DNA of 7,727 nt from an uncultured Flavobacteriales bacterium (GCA_913059105.1 CAJXRL010000130.1:1-7727), one strand, 5' to 3'. Numbered from the stretch's first letter, positions 1 through 7,727 are shown. Made by a program: numbers and translations. The notes: generated by a model not told the origin, from the letters alone.

Positions 1-46
1 AGATTTCTGCCTGTCTCGTGGGCTCGGAGATGTGTATAAGAGACAG
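1..46. other. Illumina Nextera i7-side adapter (synthetic, not genomic)
   Basis: Positions 13-46 are the complete Nextera Read 2 transposase adapter, ending in the 19-bp Tn5 mosaic end (28-46, finishing in AGACAG). Positions 5-12 read TTCTGCCT, which is the standard Nextera i7 index N703 in adapter orientation. Positions 1-4 (AGAT) are the last bases of the P7 flow-cell primer. This is library sequence and the genomic insert starts at 47. The mosaic end must not be mistaken for a resident Tn5-type transposon end. Confidence 0.98.
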
Positions 47-270
47 ATCCAATACGTGGTAATTAAATTGAATATAAAAAAGCTTAGGTATGCATAAGAG
101 AATACTGTAAACCCTGTCTTCCCCAACCTTTTACTAATTTGAAATTCGCCCCAAAGCAAAGGAACAAACGCCAAGTATATGATAGAAGTAGCATCGCCAA
201 TTGAAGGCCAAGCAAATGCCATAATTAATCCCGTGGCAATTGAAAGTAACAGTAATTTAATCTTACTCAT
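47..270 (-). CDS. lnt: Apolipoprotein N-acyltransferase, N-terminal fragment (cut by the library end)
   Basis: The minus strand from ATG at 270-268 encodes 74 complete codons beginning MSKIKLLLLSIATGLIMAFA and then WPSIGD, a hydrophobic IIYLAFVPLLWGE segment, and FSYAYLSFFIFNLITTYW at the edge. An N-terminal hydrophobic helix ending near WP, then a short loop and a helix with FVPLL followed by an acidic residue, then an N-[LIG]-x-T-x-W segment, is the usual start of Bacteroidota Lnt proteins. Lnt is an inner-membrane enzyme that moves an acyl chain from phospholipid to the N-terminal cysteine of lipoproteins, the last step of lipoprotein maturation. Its carbon-nitrogen hydrolase domain, with the catalytic Glu-Lys-Cys, would lie outside the window, so the call rests on the membrane N-terminus only. 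The gene is divergent from the nuclease gene and has no Shine-Dalgarno motif. The open frame appears to continue into the adapter, but residues encoded left of 47 are artefact. Confidence 0.75.
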
Positions 271-289
271 AGTTTTATAGGTCTGCGAA

Positions 290-324
290 CAAAGCTATTA
301 ATATTTACCTTTGTACTTCGCAAA
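290..324 (-). promoter_or_regulatory. Predicted Bacteroidota-type promoter for lnt
   Basis: Read on the minus strand, TTTG (324-321) lies 23 bases upstream of TAGCTTTG (297-290). This matches the Bacteroidota sigma pattern of a -33 TTG/TTTG and a -7 TAnnTTTG, with the spacer at the long end of the accepted range. The -7 box ends 19 bases before the lnt ATG, implying a leader of about 15 bases. The -33 element lies within the leader of the opposing gene. Confidence 0.5.
306..313 (+). promoter_or_regulatory. Predicted -7 box of the nuclease gene promoter
   Basis: TACCTTTG is an exact match to the Bacteroidota -7 consensus TAnnTTTG and lies 19 bases upstream of the ATG at 333. Transcription would begin near 317-318, giving a leader of roughly 15 bases with no Shine-Dalgarno motif, as is usual in this phylum. 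The -33 element is poor: at a 20-base spacing there is only TCTG (282-285) instead of TTTG. Confidence 0.5.
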
Positions 325-332
325 TTTAACAT

Positions 333-1982
333 ATGAAAAGACTTTTATTACTTGCTTTGTTGTTACCCCTTGTAGCAACCAGCCAAATTATTTCTGCTGA
401 TAGTGCATCTGTAAATTTTGGAACCGTAATGGTGGGTTCAGCAGATAGTGCGTTGGTAACCCTAAGAAACAACGATGGAGCTCCACTTAGTATTACAAAT
501 ATTAAGTTCTATTCCATTTATGGAGAAATGCCGTTTTCCGCTTCCCAAAGCACCTTTACCATTCCAAGCAATGGAACGCAAAGTGTATGGATTTACTTTT
601 CGCCAACGCAGAACATTCTGCACAACTCAACCATGGTAGTGCAACACAATGCAACTAGTGGTCATGAAGCTGTGGCACTGAGCGGCCAAGGCAGATTCCC
701 TCTAACCTATTACAACTCTACCGAGAATTTAAGCGAACAAGCATTAAAGGTTGCTTTAAAAACAAGAATTAGCCTAGGATACACCACATTGAGTTATAAT
801 GCAGCTAGGGATGCTATGTTTATGACCATAGACAACAAAAGGCAAAATGGACAAAGTGCCACTGTAAATACTTTGGAGTGTGTTTACACCGGTTATAACA
901 AAACAAGTTATACCAGCAGAAGTAACGCTCAAACCACCTCTCCTCAATTTAACACAGAGCATACTTTCCCTCAAGGGTTTTTCAATTCTGCATCACCTAT
1001 GCGAACGGACATTCACCATTTGTATCCAACAACAAATAATTCAAATTCTCAAAGAGGTAGTAACCCTTTCGGGACAGTGACTAATGGGACTCCTGTTACC
1101 TTAGGAGGTGGTTCATTTTACAACCAAACCACTTTTGAACCGAGAAATGTGCAAAAAGGTGCTACGGCAAGAGCTATGATGTATTTCGTGATTCGATACC
1201 AAGATTACTCGAATCACTTTTCTGTTCAACAAAATATTTTAAAAACCTGGCACAATGCATATCCTGTCACCGCAAAAGATTCTACAAGAAATGTTGCGGT
1301 TCAATTGGTTCAAGGAAATCGAAACCCTTTTGTAGATTACCCTCAATTGGAGAAACGCATTACAAACTTTGTAGCAAATTCTGTAGCTCCGAGTCAATTC
1401 GGTATCGATGTTGTGCAGTCTTCAATAAATTTTGGAGGATTTTTAGCCCAAACTAATGATACTTTTGACTTTGTATTAGTGAATAGCGGAAATCAAATCA
1501 TCAATTTTACCAACTTTTCTTTGTCAAACACAAGCTTTTTGTCATTTGGAGCTGGCTCAGGAAATAATACAAACTTGAACCCAGGCGACGCCATTCAGAT
1601 TTCAATTATAGCAAATACCCCAAGTACTAATCCAATAAATGAAACGCTTACTTTCTCTACAAACGGGTCTTTCCCCTTTGGTAGTTTTACTGTTCCAATT
1701 ACAGGCCAACCTTTTGTTGTTGGATTAAATGAAGACATTAGCTTACAGACTCATTTAGAGCTTTTTCCTAACCCTATTCGGGACGTACTTTACATTCAAA
1801 CGGAGCGGGACCAGCAACTAGATATGCGATTATTGGATGTATCCGGAAAAGAAATTGATGTTGAATTTTTAAAAGGCAACAACGGCTACATTCTAACAAC
1901 AAAAGAAATAGCTGGAGGACTTTACTTCTTACAAATCAATAATGGTGAGGAGCAAATCGTCAGAAAGATTATTAAACAATAA
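333..1982 (+). CDS. Secreted endonuclease I-family nuclease with T9SS C-terminal sorting domain
   Basis: A predicted extracellular or surface nuclease of 549 residues. Residues 1-18 are a signal peptide (MKRLLLLALLLPLVATSQ). Residues 20-120 form an immunoglobulin-like domain of the choice-of-anchor D / ASPM-SPD2-Hydin type (SVNFGTVMVGSADSALVTLRN). Residues about 121-347 are the endonuclease I (EndA/Vvn-like, beta-beta-alpha metal) domain: NTEHTFPQ at 207-214, DIHHLYP at 226-232, NSQRGSNPFG at 238-247, FEPR at 268-271 and QGNRNPF at 327-333. By analogy with Vibrio Vvn nuclease, H210 is the general base and E209 and N238 bind the metal, so the site looks intact. A second anchor-type beta domain spans about 356-460. 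Residues 475-549 are a type A T9SS sorting domain (LFPNP, then GLYFLQI, then basic KIIKQ end). Family members cleave DNA or RNA with little sequence preference; a role in nucleic-acid scavenging is inference. The ATG start follows directly from the promoter and the signal peptide. Confidence 0.9.
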   Translation: MKRLLLLALLLPLVATSQIISADSASVNFGTVMVGSADSALVTLRNNDGAPLSITNIKFYSIYGEMPFSASQSTFTIPSNGTQSVWIYFSPTQNILHNSTMVVQHNATSGHEAVALSGQGRFPLTYYNSTENLSEQALKVALKTRISLGYTTLSYNAARDAMFMTIDNKRQNGQSATVNTLECVYTGYNKTSYTSRSNAQTTSPQFNTEHTFPQGFFNSASPMRTDIHHLYPTTNNSNSQRGSNPFGTVTNGTPVTLGGGSFYNQTTFEPRNVQKGATARAMMYFVIRYQDYSNHFSVQQNILKTWHNAYPVTAKDSTRNVAVQLVQGNRNPFVDYPQLEKRITNFVANSVAPSQFGIDVVQSSINFGGFLAQTNDTFDFVLVNSGNQIINFTNFSLSNTSFLSFGAGSGNNTNLNPGDAIQISIIANTPSTNPINETLTFSTNGSFPFGSFTVPITGQPFVVGLNEDISLQTHLELFPNPIRDVLYIQTERDQQLDMRLLDVSGKEIDVEFLKGNNGYILTTKEIAGGLYFLQINNGEEQIVRKIIKQ

Positions 1983-1996
1983 TTGTCATTCATACA

Positions 1997-2042
1997 AAAC
2001 AAAAAGAGCGGCTTCATTTAATTGAAGCCGCTCTTTTTGTTT
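1997..2042. terminator. Bidirectional rho-independent terminator
   Basis: A perfect 20-bp inverted repeat (1997-2016 and 2023-2042) flanks a 6-base loop, TTTAAT. The stem has a GC-rich core (GAGCGGCTTC) with an A-tract on one side and a T-tract on the other, so transcripts from either strand form a hairpin followed by a U-run. It sits 14 bases after the nuclease stop and 12 bases beyond the stop of the opposing barrel gene, so it can end both convergent units. A further run of nine T (2048-2056) follows on the plus strand and overlaps the end of the barrel gene. Confidence 0.93.
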
Positions 2043-2054
2043 AATTATTTTTTT

Positions 2055-2921
2055 TTAAAAATTATATCTCATTCCAACACCTCCGGTACTTGCTATAGTC
2101 GTAATTGAAGACAATTCTGAAACAGATTGGAAATTCAAACTTTGCCTAGACTCTACAAATAAATGGTACTTCGTTAATGATTCCTTCTTCTTTCCTATTC
2201 TAAAATCAATTCCCAAAGGCAGATAAACTCTTCCAAAAAAGCCTCCTTTATTAGAAAATCGTTCTGTATTGCCATCGGATTCAAGATAAAATTCTTCATC
2301 TTCGTCAATCCTTCCTTCAATATAAGAATTTGAAGTATAGGAAATCTCTGTTGTTGGGCTTACACTTAACCCCAAAGAAACTCCAATACCGGCATAAAAC
2401 TTCCACCGCTTTTGTGGGTTAGTACTTATCGTTACATCACCATCAAGCATTACATGCCGTTGAGTATAGGTCAAGTAATAATTTTGATTTTGAATAGAAT
2501 CAACAAAAAATTCTTTCCCGTTTCTGGATGAAAGTAATGTATCTATTCTATATTCATCTTCCCTATGGTAATTCTGATTCATCAAGTCCACTTGCTGAAA
2601 ACTAACGCCTACTCTATATTCTAGATTAAAACGAGCTGCATTTCCTGCATTTGGTTTGGCAAAAATCAGATTTGCACTAAAAGCAGGACCTGAATTATCA
2701 ATATAGCCGTTTTGATTAGAAAATCCAACTAAGTCATTCTCAGTTAAAGTCATTGTTGGTGCCAATTTCTGAAAATCGATAAAATTACTAACACCTGCAT
2801 CTCCTGTATACAGTCCGAATTGCACGCTTGCAGATTTTATCTCTAAAGATTTTGATTCATCCTGGGCCATCGCACCAGCTGCCATAGCTAGTGCAAAAAG
2901 CAACGATACTACTTTTCTCAT
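2055..2921 (-). CDS. Outer-membrane beta-barrel-type protein of unknown function
   Basis: A 288-residue protein with a clear signal peptide (MRKVVSLLFALAMAAGAMAQ, probable cut after AMA or AMAQ). The mature part is rich in amphipathic alternating segments typical of small barrels, for example ARFNLEYRVGVSFQQV, RWKFYAGIGVSLGLSVSP, GFFGRVYLPLGIDFRIG and the final GGVGMRYNF. The C-terminal phenylalanine fits the recognition signal used by the BAM insertion machinery. Polar and acidic stretches between them (GRIDEDEEFYLESDGNTERF) look like surface loops. There are no cysteines, no lipobox, no TonB box and no OmpA peptidoglycan-binding domain. It lies 48 bp downstream of the PorU2-like gene on the same strand with no terminator between them, so it is probably co-transcribed and ends at the shared hairpin. 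The exact family is not recognised. It is distinct from PorV, judging from its shorter length. A link to the upstream gene is inferred from position only. Confidence 0.8.
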   Translation of the reverse strand: MRKVVSLLFALAMAAGAMAQDESKSLEIKSASVQFGLYTGDAGVSNFIDFQKLAPTMTLTENDLVGFSNQNGYIDNSGPAFSANLIFAKPNAGNAARFNLEYRVGVSFQQVDLMNQNYHREDEYRIDTLLSSRNGKEFFVDSIQNQNYYLTYTQRHVMLDGDVTISTNPQKRWKFYAGIGVSLGLSVSPTTEISYTSNSYIEGRIDEDEEFYLESDGNTERFSNKGGFFGRVYLPLGIDFRIGKKKESLTKYHLFVESRQSLNFQSVSELSSITTIASTGGVGMRYNF

Positions 2922-2969
2922 AAAAGGTTCTTCATTTTTTTATTAAACGAATAATACTTCGAAATAGTA

Positions 2970-5900
2970 CTAACGAAGTAAATACATTTTTCCAAAATTT
3001 CTGACAAATGATTTATCAATTGCAGATTCTCTTTGATCGATATTACTACCATTCAGCTTCATTTTCACTCGATACAAATACACTCCATTTGCCAATTGAT
3101 CTCCAAATTCATCTTTGCCATCCCAGGCAAATTCTGTGATATTATTACCTATTCGTAATGGACCCAATTCCATCTCGTCAATTTCTCGGACAACCTTTCC
3201 AGTTACGGTCATAATTTGAATTTGTATCTCTTGCGGAATTTCGCTTCCTGTTAAAGTAAAAACAAACCGAGTAGATGTAGAAAATGGGTTAGGATAATTA
3301 ATCAAATTTGTTACCGAAGCTTTGTTTACTACTTCAAACTCTACTTGATAATCTTGATTCCCAGATTCATTCCCTGACTTATCCTTCGCTCGCACTCTTA
3401 AACGATAAACTCCATCCTCAGCTAAAACTGGCTTAAATATAACACGCGCCTTATTCTGAGGCAGACTAGCCGGAATAAACTCAACATTGAAGTCTGAGTT
3501 TGAATTAAAATTCACCAATTCTTCTTGTCCATTTGGCGTTCTGAGATACAGTTCGAATGAGCTAGTATCGTCCAATGCAATGTATTGACTGTTGTCTTTC
3601 AAATCAATTGAAATTATTGGCTTAGAAGATACAATTTCCCGATTTATGATATGTCTTCCATCAAAAGTAACATCTAGCAATGGATTAATATTATCTGAGG
3701 AAACATGAAAATCGTATTGGCCAAAATTGTTAAAAGCAAATTTCTCAGCTTGAATCAGATTAGGATTTACTTCTATCATTAAAGTATTGTTACCTGAAAG
3801 GCTTTCCGTCTTTACCTCCATTTTAGCAGTTGTAGAAAAATCTGCCAAAAGCGGTTCTGTAATAACTATTGAAAGCGGAACAATACTTCCTGTGCTAGTA
3901 AATAACTTAAATTCAACTTTTAAGCTATCCATATCCACCTTAGTTGGGTTTTCAATTGCTACTTCTAATACAAAAACCTCCCCTTGTTCCAAACTGTCTT
4001 TATTTACCTTTAAAAAACCCGAGGGGTTTAATGCTGCATCCGGTAATTCATCGAAACTAACTTGCCATCTCTGTAATTGTGGTGGTGTTTGATTCAAAGT
4101 ATCGGTAACATTCATTTGGATTTTCAGGAACTTATGTTTATTCTCATCTACTAATGCTGTTGCGTTAGTATCCAACTTCATTTCCGAAGAACGGAAAATA
4201 ATTTCTTCTACGTTGGAACTATCTATTCCAATCAGCACAACGTCAACACTATCTTTTGAATTATTTTCTAAACTCAAAAAACGATAGCTTAAACGACTAA
4301 AATTCGCAGATGGTCCAAGTTCTATTGAAGTCATTTGACCAATATCTGAATTTGTTGAGATGGCTGTTTTAACTTCTACTTTTGTCGATGGATTTGATGA
4401 AACACTCTCTACAACACTAGAAATGTCTCCTTTTTTAAATACTACTGCAAAGCCACTACTATTCTGAATTCCATTAAAAATAGTAACCCCAAAATTGCCG
4501 AACACCTCTAGAATGGTGGAGTCATAATTATTGATAAAATCAAAATTTATCGGAAACCAATTATACACTACCACATAATTACCATCTGGTATTTCATTTA
4601 GTAAAAAATGCTTCATAGTATCCAAAACAGCAGTGTCATTTGCCGCAAAGTTAAAAACCTGCTCAGCTCTTGTTCGATTTGGAGAGCACCAACGATCTCC
4701 GTTTGACTGACCAAAGTTATTCTGCAGGTTTCGACTGTAAAATGGAGTTTCCCACGAATCCAAACTAACAGAATCTAAAACCGCAATCATGAATGCCGCT
4801 CTGCCAAAGCACGATTGTTTTTCTCTGATGTCATTATCTACAACATAACGCACATCGTTAAATTGTCCAGCAGTAGGAATACCATAAGTCTGTACCGAAA
4901 CCTCCGCAGCTTTAGTTGTAAAACTAAAAATCTCAGGAATATTTTTTTGCAATAAAAACTGTTTATCATTATTGTTAAACTGATCAAAACCGTCTTGAGC
5001 AAACCCGCTTTCTCCAGAAATATATTGGAAGGAAGAAGTTCTCCAATTAAAATCTTGTCCTAATTCCGGTTGTTTACTAACTCTCCAATAGTATACCGCA
5101 CTGTCTGGCATACTTTGCAAGCTTGTTGGCGTCCATTTTAGTAAGCCTCCTTCGCTTACAACAGACGTCGTTTCTTTACCACTTGAGCTAAACAATAGAT
5201 CGGTATCTAACTCAAAAACGTACGTTTTCTCCTCTTCAAAGGTAAATGCGGTGGATGCATTTAAACTTGGATTTTGCGTACCCACAATTGAGAAGTTATA
5301 AGGATAAACCGGAATAATTTCACCCGAACGAATCTGAACTGAAAAGGTCACATTATTATTCATTTCATCTAATTCATCAATTTGAACAAGAGGATCAACT
5401 GAAAAACTAAATTCATTTACTCCAACATCATTTAATAAGTCAATCGGAAATAAGAACTCCACATATGATTCAAATGATATTGGAGCAATTAATTGCGTTA
5501 TTGCCGAGTCACTTTTTGAAGTATTTGGAAACTTTCTATTTAAACTAATCAAAACAGAATCTGTAGAATTTCTTCCAATGTTATCTGTTCTGATTCTTAC
5601 TTTAAATTCAGTCAAATCTGCTGTAATATCTCTCGGAATAATTTCAACATGAGAAGCCGCCACTTCAAAATCCGGTTTGGCAAATGGATTAAGTCGAATC
5701 GAAGGATCTCCTTGCAAACTCATTTCAATGCAAACGTTCTTTAGTAATTCATTAGTATTTGCACTTTGCACCTCTATCACGGCTTGTCGCATACTTTCAG
5801 CTAGGCTTTCTCCATAATTGTCATTTGTTAGTTTCTCATAAAATGCAGCCGAAAATTGATTCAAATAAAGCCCAACCCCTAAGTTTCCATTGGCGATAAA

Positions 5901-7678
5901 GCCAATAACTCCTGCATCTTTCTGGATGACATACTCTTCACTTGTGCTCCTTATACCAGACTGGTGGTAATTTCCTGCAAAACAGGAGTTACCTAACAAT
6001 ACAGGATATTTTCCTTTGTTTCTTAATTGACTGGGTGAATCAATACTAATATCAAACCCTCCGGTAGATGACGAATGACCAAAAAAGGTCAGAAGCCCAA
6101 CACCATTGTTTATTAAATCTCGGACAGAATCTGCTAATGTCGTTTGGTAAGGTGCAGCAGAATTTTTCTTGAATAACAAGGCTTTTCCTCCTAATTCCCC
6201 TGATTCAAAATCTTGCGCATAACCATTTAAGTAACCTTCATGGCGAGCAGCTTCCAATACCGATTTACCACCAGCAAAATGGAGTGCTCTTTTCATCCAC
6301 TTTGCAGCAGACCTAGATTCATACTCAATTACTTTATCTAGGTATACTTTTATTTCAGCATTATTATTGGCACTTAATCGACCTATTGGAATTGGGGTTT
6401 CTAAATTTGTTCCATCCAAACCTGCCATTAATAGATTATCAGCAGCAGGGTTACCAAAAGACGGGATTAAATTTCGCTCATATGCTAACTTCGCTGCACT
6501 GCCTGTTGAATTAGTCAAATATGCTAAACGATGCTCTTTTACACTTACCGATTTGCCAATTAAAAACAAGTGACTTGGCGGGTGAGTCCAACTTGTTAGT
6601 GCCTTGTTCATAAAGTTTCGAATCGCCATTGGATGCTTATTTATGCCATAAGCAAATTGGTCGTACAGCGTTTCTATATCAACCAACACAGAATAAGCTC
6701 CTTGCGATTGACGATAGTTTGCGTAATTACTTGCTCCCGTTAATAAGTCTGTATGAGAAATAATCAAAAATGAAGAGTCTGAGATATTTGCTGAATGATC
6801 GGTAAAAGTTCCTGTTCCTTCTACCGGTGTTATTTGACTTATCGTTTTCACCTCGCTTTCATTGAGCAAAACACACTTTTTAAGTCCATTTCCATTAGGA
6901 ACAATCATCTTATGATTGCTCAAAGTTTCCACAACTCTAATTCTTTTATGATTGGTTAAGTCGTATAAAATGGGATTCGCCCCGCCATTAAAAAGAACTA
7001 ATTCTAAATATTGAGCAGTTTGCAAGTTGGCATCTTCAAGGTAGAACTCGTAATAGTCAGAATTTGATAAACTCAATGACTGAGGATATCGAATTTTCAT
7101 ATACGCTAAAGCTGTCCGGTCAACACCTGCGTTTAAGTCGTCAATACTTTCAAATCGAATACGGTTAGTGGCCCTACTTAACTCTGTAGGAGAAAAACTT
7201 CGATTTATCTTCAATAACTGATAGCCATTAAAAGTCTCATCTACCGTTTGACTTCCAAACGTAATACGCAGGTGATGATCAGGATTAGAAGTAGCCTGCC
7301 AATCTGAAGCTCCTACTACCTGTATTTCAAAATCAACAAAAGGCCCGCCTGTATATCTATTGGGAGTTGAAATGGTTTTTACCTTAACATTTCCCAAAGT
7401 AATTGGGCTATCCATCCAACCTTCGGCGCTTGTATATTCCGGATTTGTGGCTTGACTGTTCAAGATTTTACCATCATAGTAACTTGAATTGTACACCTGT
7501 AAAATCTCATTTAGAATGTATGGAGCTTTCAAATAATTACCAAAATCAATTGCATTCTCTTCTTGATATCTATCATTGTTTCCAGAACTTTTCCAAGTCA
7601 AAAAATAATTTAGCGTGTCGTTTATTAAACTAAAGTAAGGGTTAGGTTGATTTAATCTTCCCTCGTAAAGAGCAGTAT
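2970..7678 (-). CDS. porU2: PorU2-like gingipain-family (peptidase C25) protein, 5'-truncated
   Basis: At least 1568 residues, numbered here from the first whole codon at the right edge (7676-7674); the N-terminus and signal peptide are missing. The reading frame is open to the insert end and begins inside the conserved QPNPYFSLINDTLNYFLTW segment (10-28). Residues 1-300 form a beta-rich N-terminal region. The C25 domain is about 302-664, with the likely catalytic His534 in FFGHS (codon 6077-6075) and Cys565 in LLGNSC (codon 5984-5982), ending at QGDPSIRLNP. Then follow a CARDB-like Ig domain (667-782), a fibronectin-type region with VYYWRVS, a region resembling the ILEI domain (about 925-1085), a second CARDB-like domain (1215-1325), an Ig-like domain starting PLLDVTFDGRHI (1332-1452), and a FlgD-Ig/T9SS-like C-terminus with YPNPF (1461-1465) and ANGVYLYRV. 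PorU is the T9SS sortase that removes cargo sorting domains and attaches cargo at the surface; PorU2 is a longer paralogue with putative sortase annotation. It could alternatively be a C25 protease that is itself secreted. Confidence 0.8.
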
Positions 7679-7727
7679 CTGTCTCTTATACACATCTGAC
7701 GCTGCCGACGATCTACTCTGTGTAGAT
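7679..7727. other. Illumina Nextera i5-side adapter (synthetic, not genomic)
   Basis: Positions 7679-7711 are the reverse complement of the Nextera Read 1 transposase adapter, starting with the Tn5 mosaic end (CTGTCTCTTATACACATCT). Positions 7712-7719 (TCTACTCT) are the reverse complement of i5 index S504 (AGAGTAGA). Positions 7720-7727 (GTGTAGAT) are the start of the reverse-complemented P5 primer. Genomic sequence ends at 7678. Confidence 0.98.

Noticed and set aside
28..46. Tn5-type 19-bp mosaic ends at both ends of the window, suggesting a transposon of about 7.7 kb
   Set aside because: They are embedded in complete Nextera adapters with index and flow-cell sequences, so they come from library preparation. 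There is no transposase gene between them.
774..1080. Short open frames overlapping the nuclease gene (774-974 minus, 880-1080 plus)
   Set aside because: They overlap the conserved catalytic region of the nuclease in other frames and show no independent protein features.
2922..2969. Possible separate promoter for the barrel gene in the gap below the PorU2-like gene
   Set aside because: No TAnnTTTG box is present on the minus strand; the nearest resemblance (TTCGTTTA) lacks the key bases. Co-transcription is simpler.
4015..4027. Small hairpin AAACCC...GGGTTT inside the PorU2-like gene
   Set aside because: The stem is only about 6 bp, lies in coding sequence and has no U-run, so it is most likely chance and not a terminator.
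3787..4092. Open frame of 101 codons on the plus strand opposite the PorU2-like gene
   Set aside because: It lies wholly antisense within a well-supported coding region, has no promoter-like box or recognisable domain, and is a shadow frame. The same holds for plus-strand frames at 6367-6573 and 7403-7633.
47..7678. CRISPR array, tRNA or rRNA gene, phage, toxin-antitoxin or defence genes
   Set aside because: No direct-repeat series, RNA gene motif or relevant protein family was seen; nearly all of the insert is occupied by four protein genes.

Overview
This window is one adapter-flanked insert from a Bacteroidota genome. Positions 1-46 and 7679-7727 are Illumina Nextera library sequence, so the biological DNA is 47-7678 and both terminal genes are cut by library construction. 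Bacteroidota is indicated by A+T-rich DNA, no Shine-Dalgarno motifs at the gene starts, TAnnTTTG-type -7 boxes, and two genes tied to the type IX secretion system (T9SS), which is essentially confined to this phylum and close relatives. A marine or freshwater Flavobacteriales/Cytophagales-like lineage is plausible, but genus cannot be read from the sequence.

Layout from left to right: (1) on the minus strand, the first 74 codons of an apolipoprotein N-acyltransferase (lnt), running off the left edge; (2) a 62-bp divergent intergenic region with a -7 box for each direction; (3) on the plus strand, a complete 549-residue secreted endonuclease I-family protein with a signal peptide, two immunoglobulin-like flanking domains and a C-terminal T9SS sorting domain; (4) a perfect 20-bp inverted repeat that works as a two-way terminator between convergent genes; (5) on the minus strand, a complete 288-residue outer-membrane beta-barrel-type protein; (6) 48 bp upstream of it on the same strand, a very large gingipain-family (C25) protein of at least 1568 residues resembling the putative T9SS sortase PorU2, with its 5' end lost off the right edge.

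The genes share an envelope and secretion theme. Lnt finishes lipoprotein acylation in the inner membrane, the nuclease is a predicted T9SS cargo, and the PorU2-like protein plus the barrel protein look like a two-gene outer-membrane transcription unit. Whether the pair processes or anchors T9SS cargo such as the neighbouring nuclease is inference. No mobile element, CRISPR array, RNA gene or defence system was seen. The most practical results are the untrimmed adapters, which create a chimeric Lnt end and a false internal start in the PorU2-like gene.
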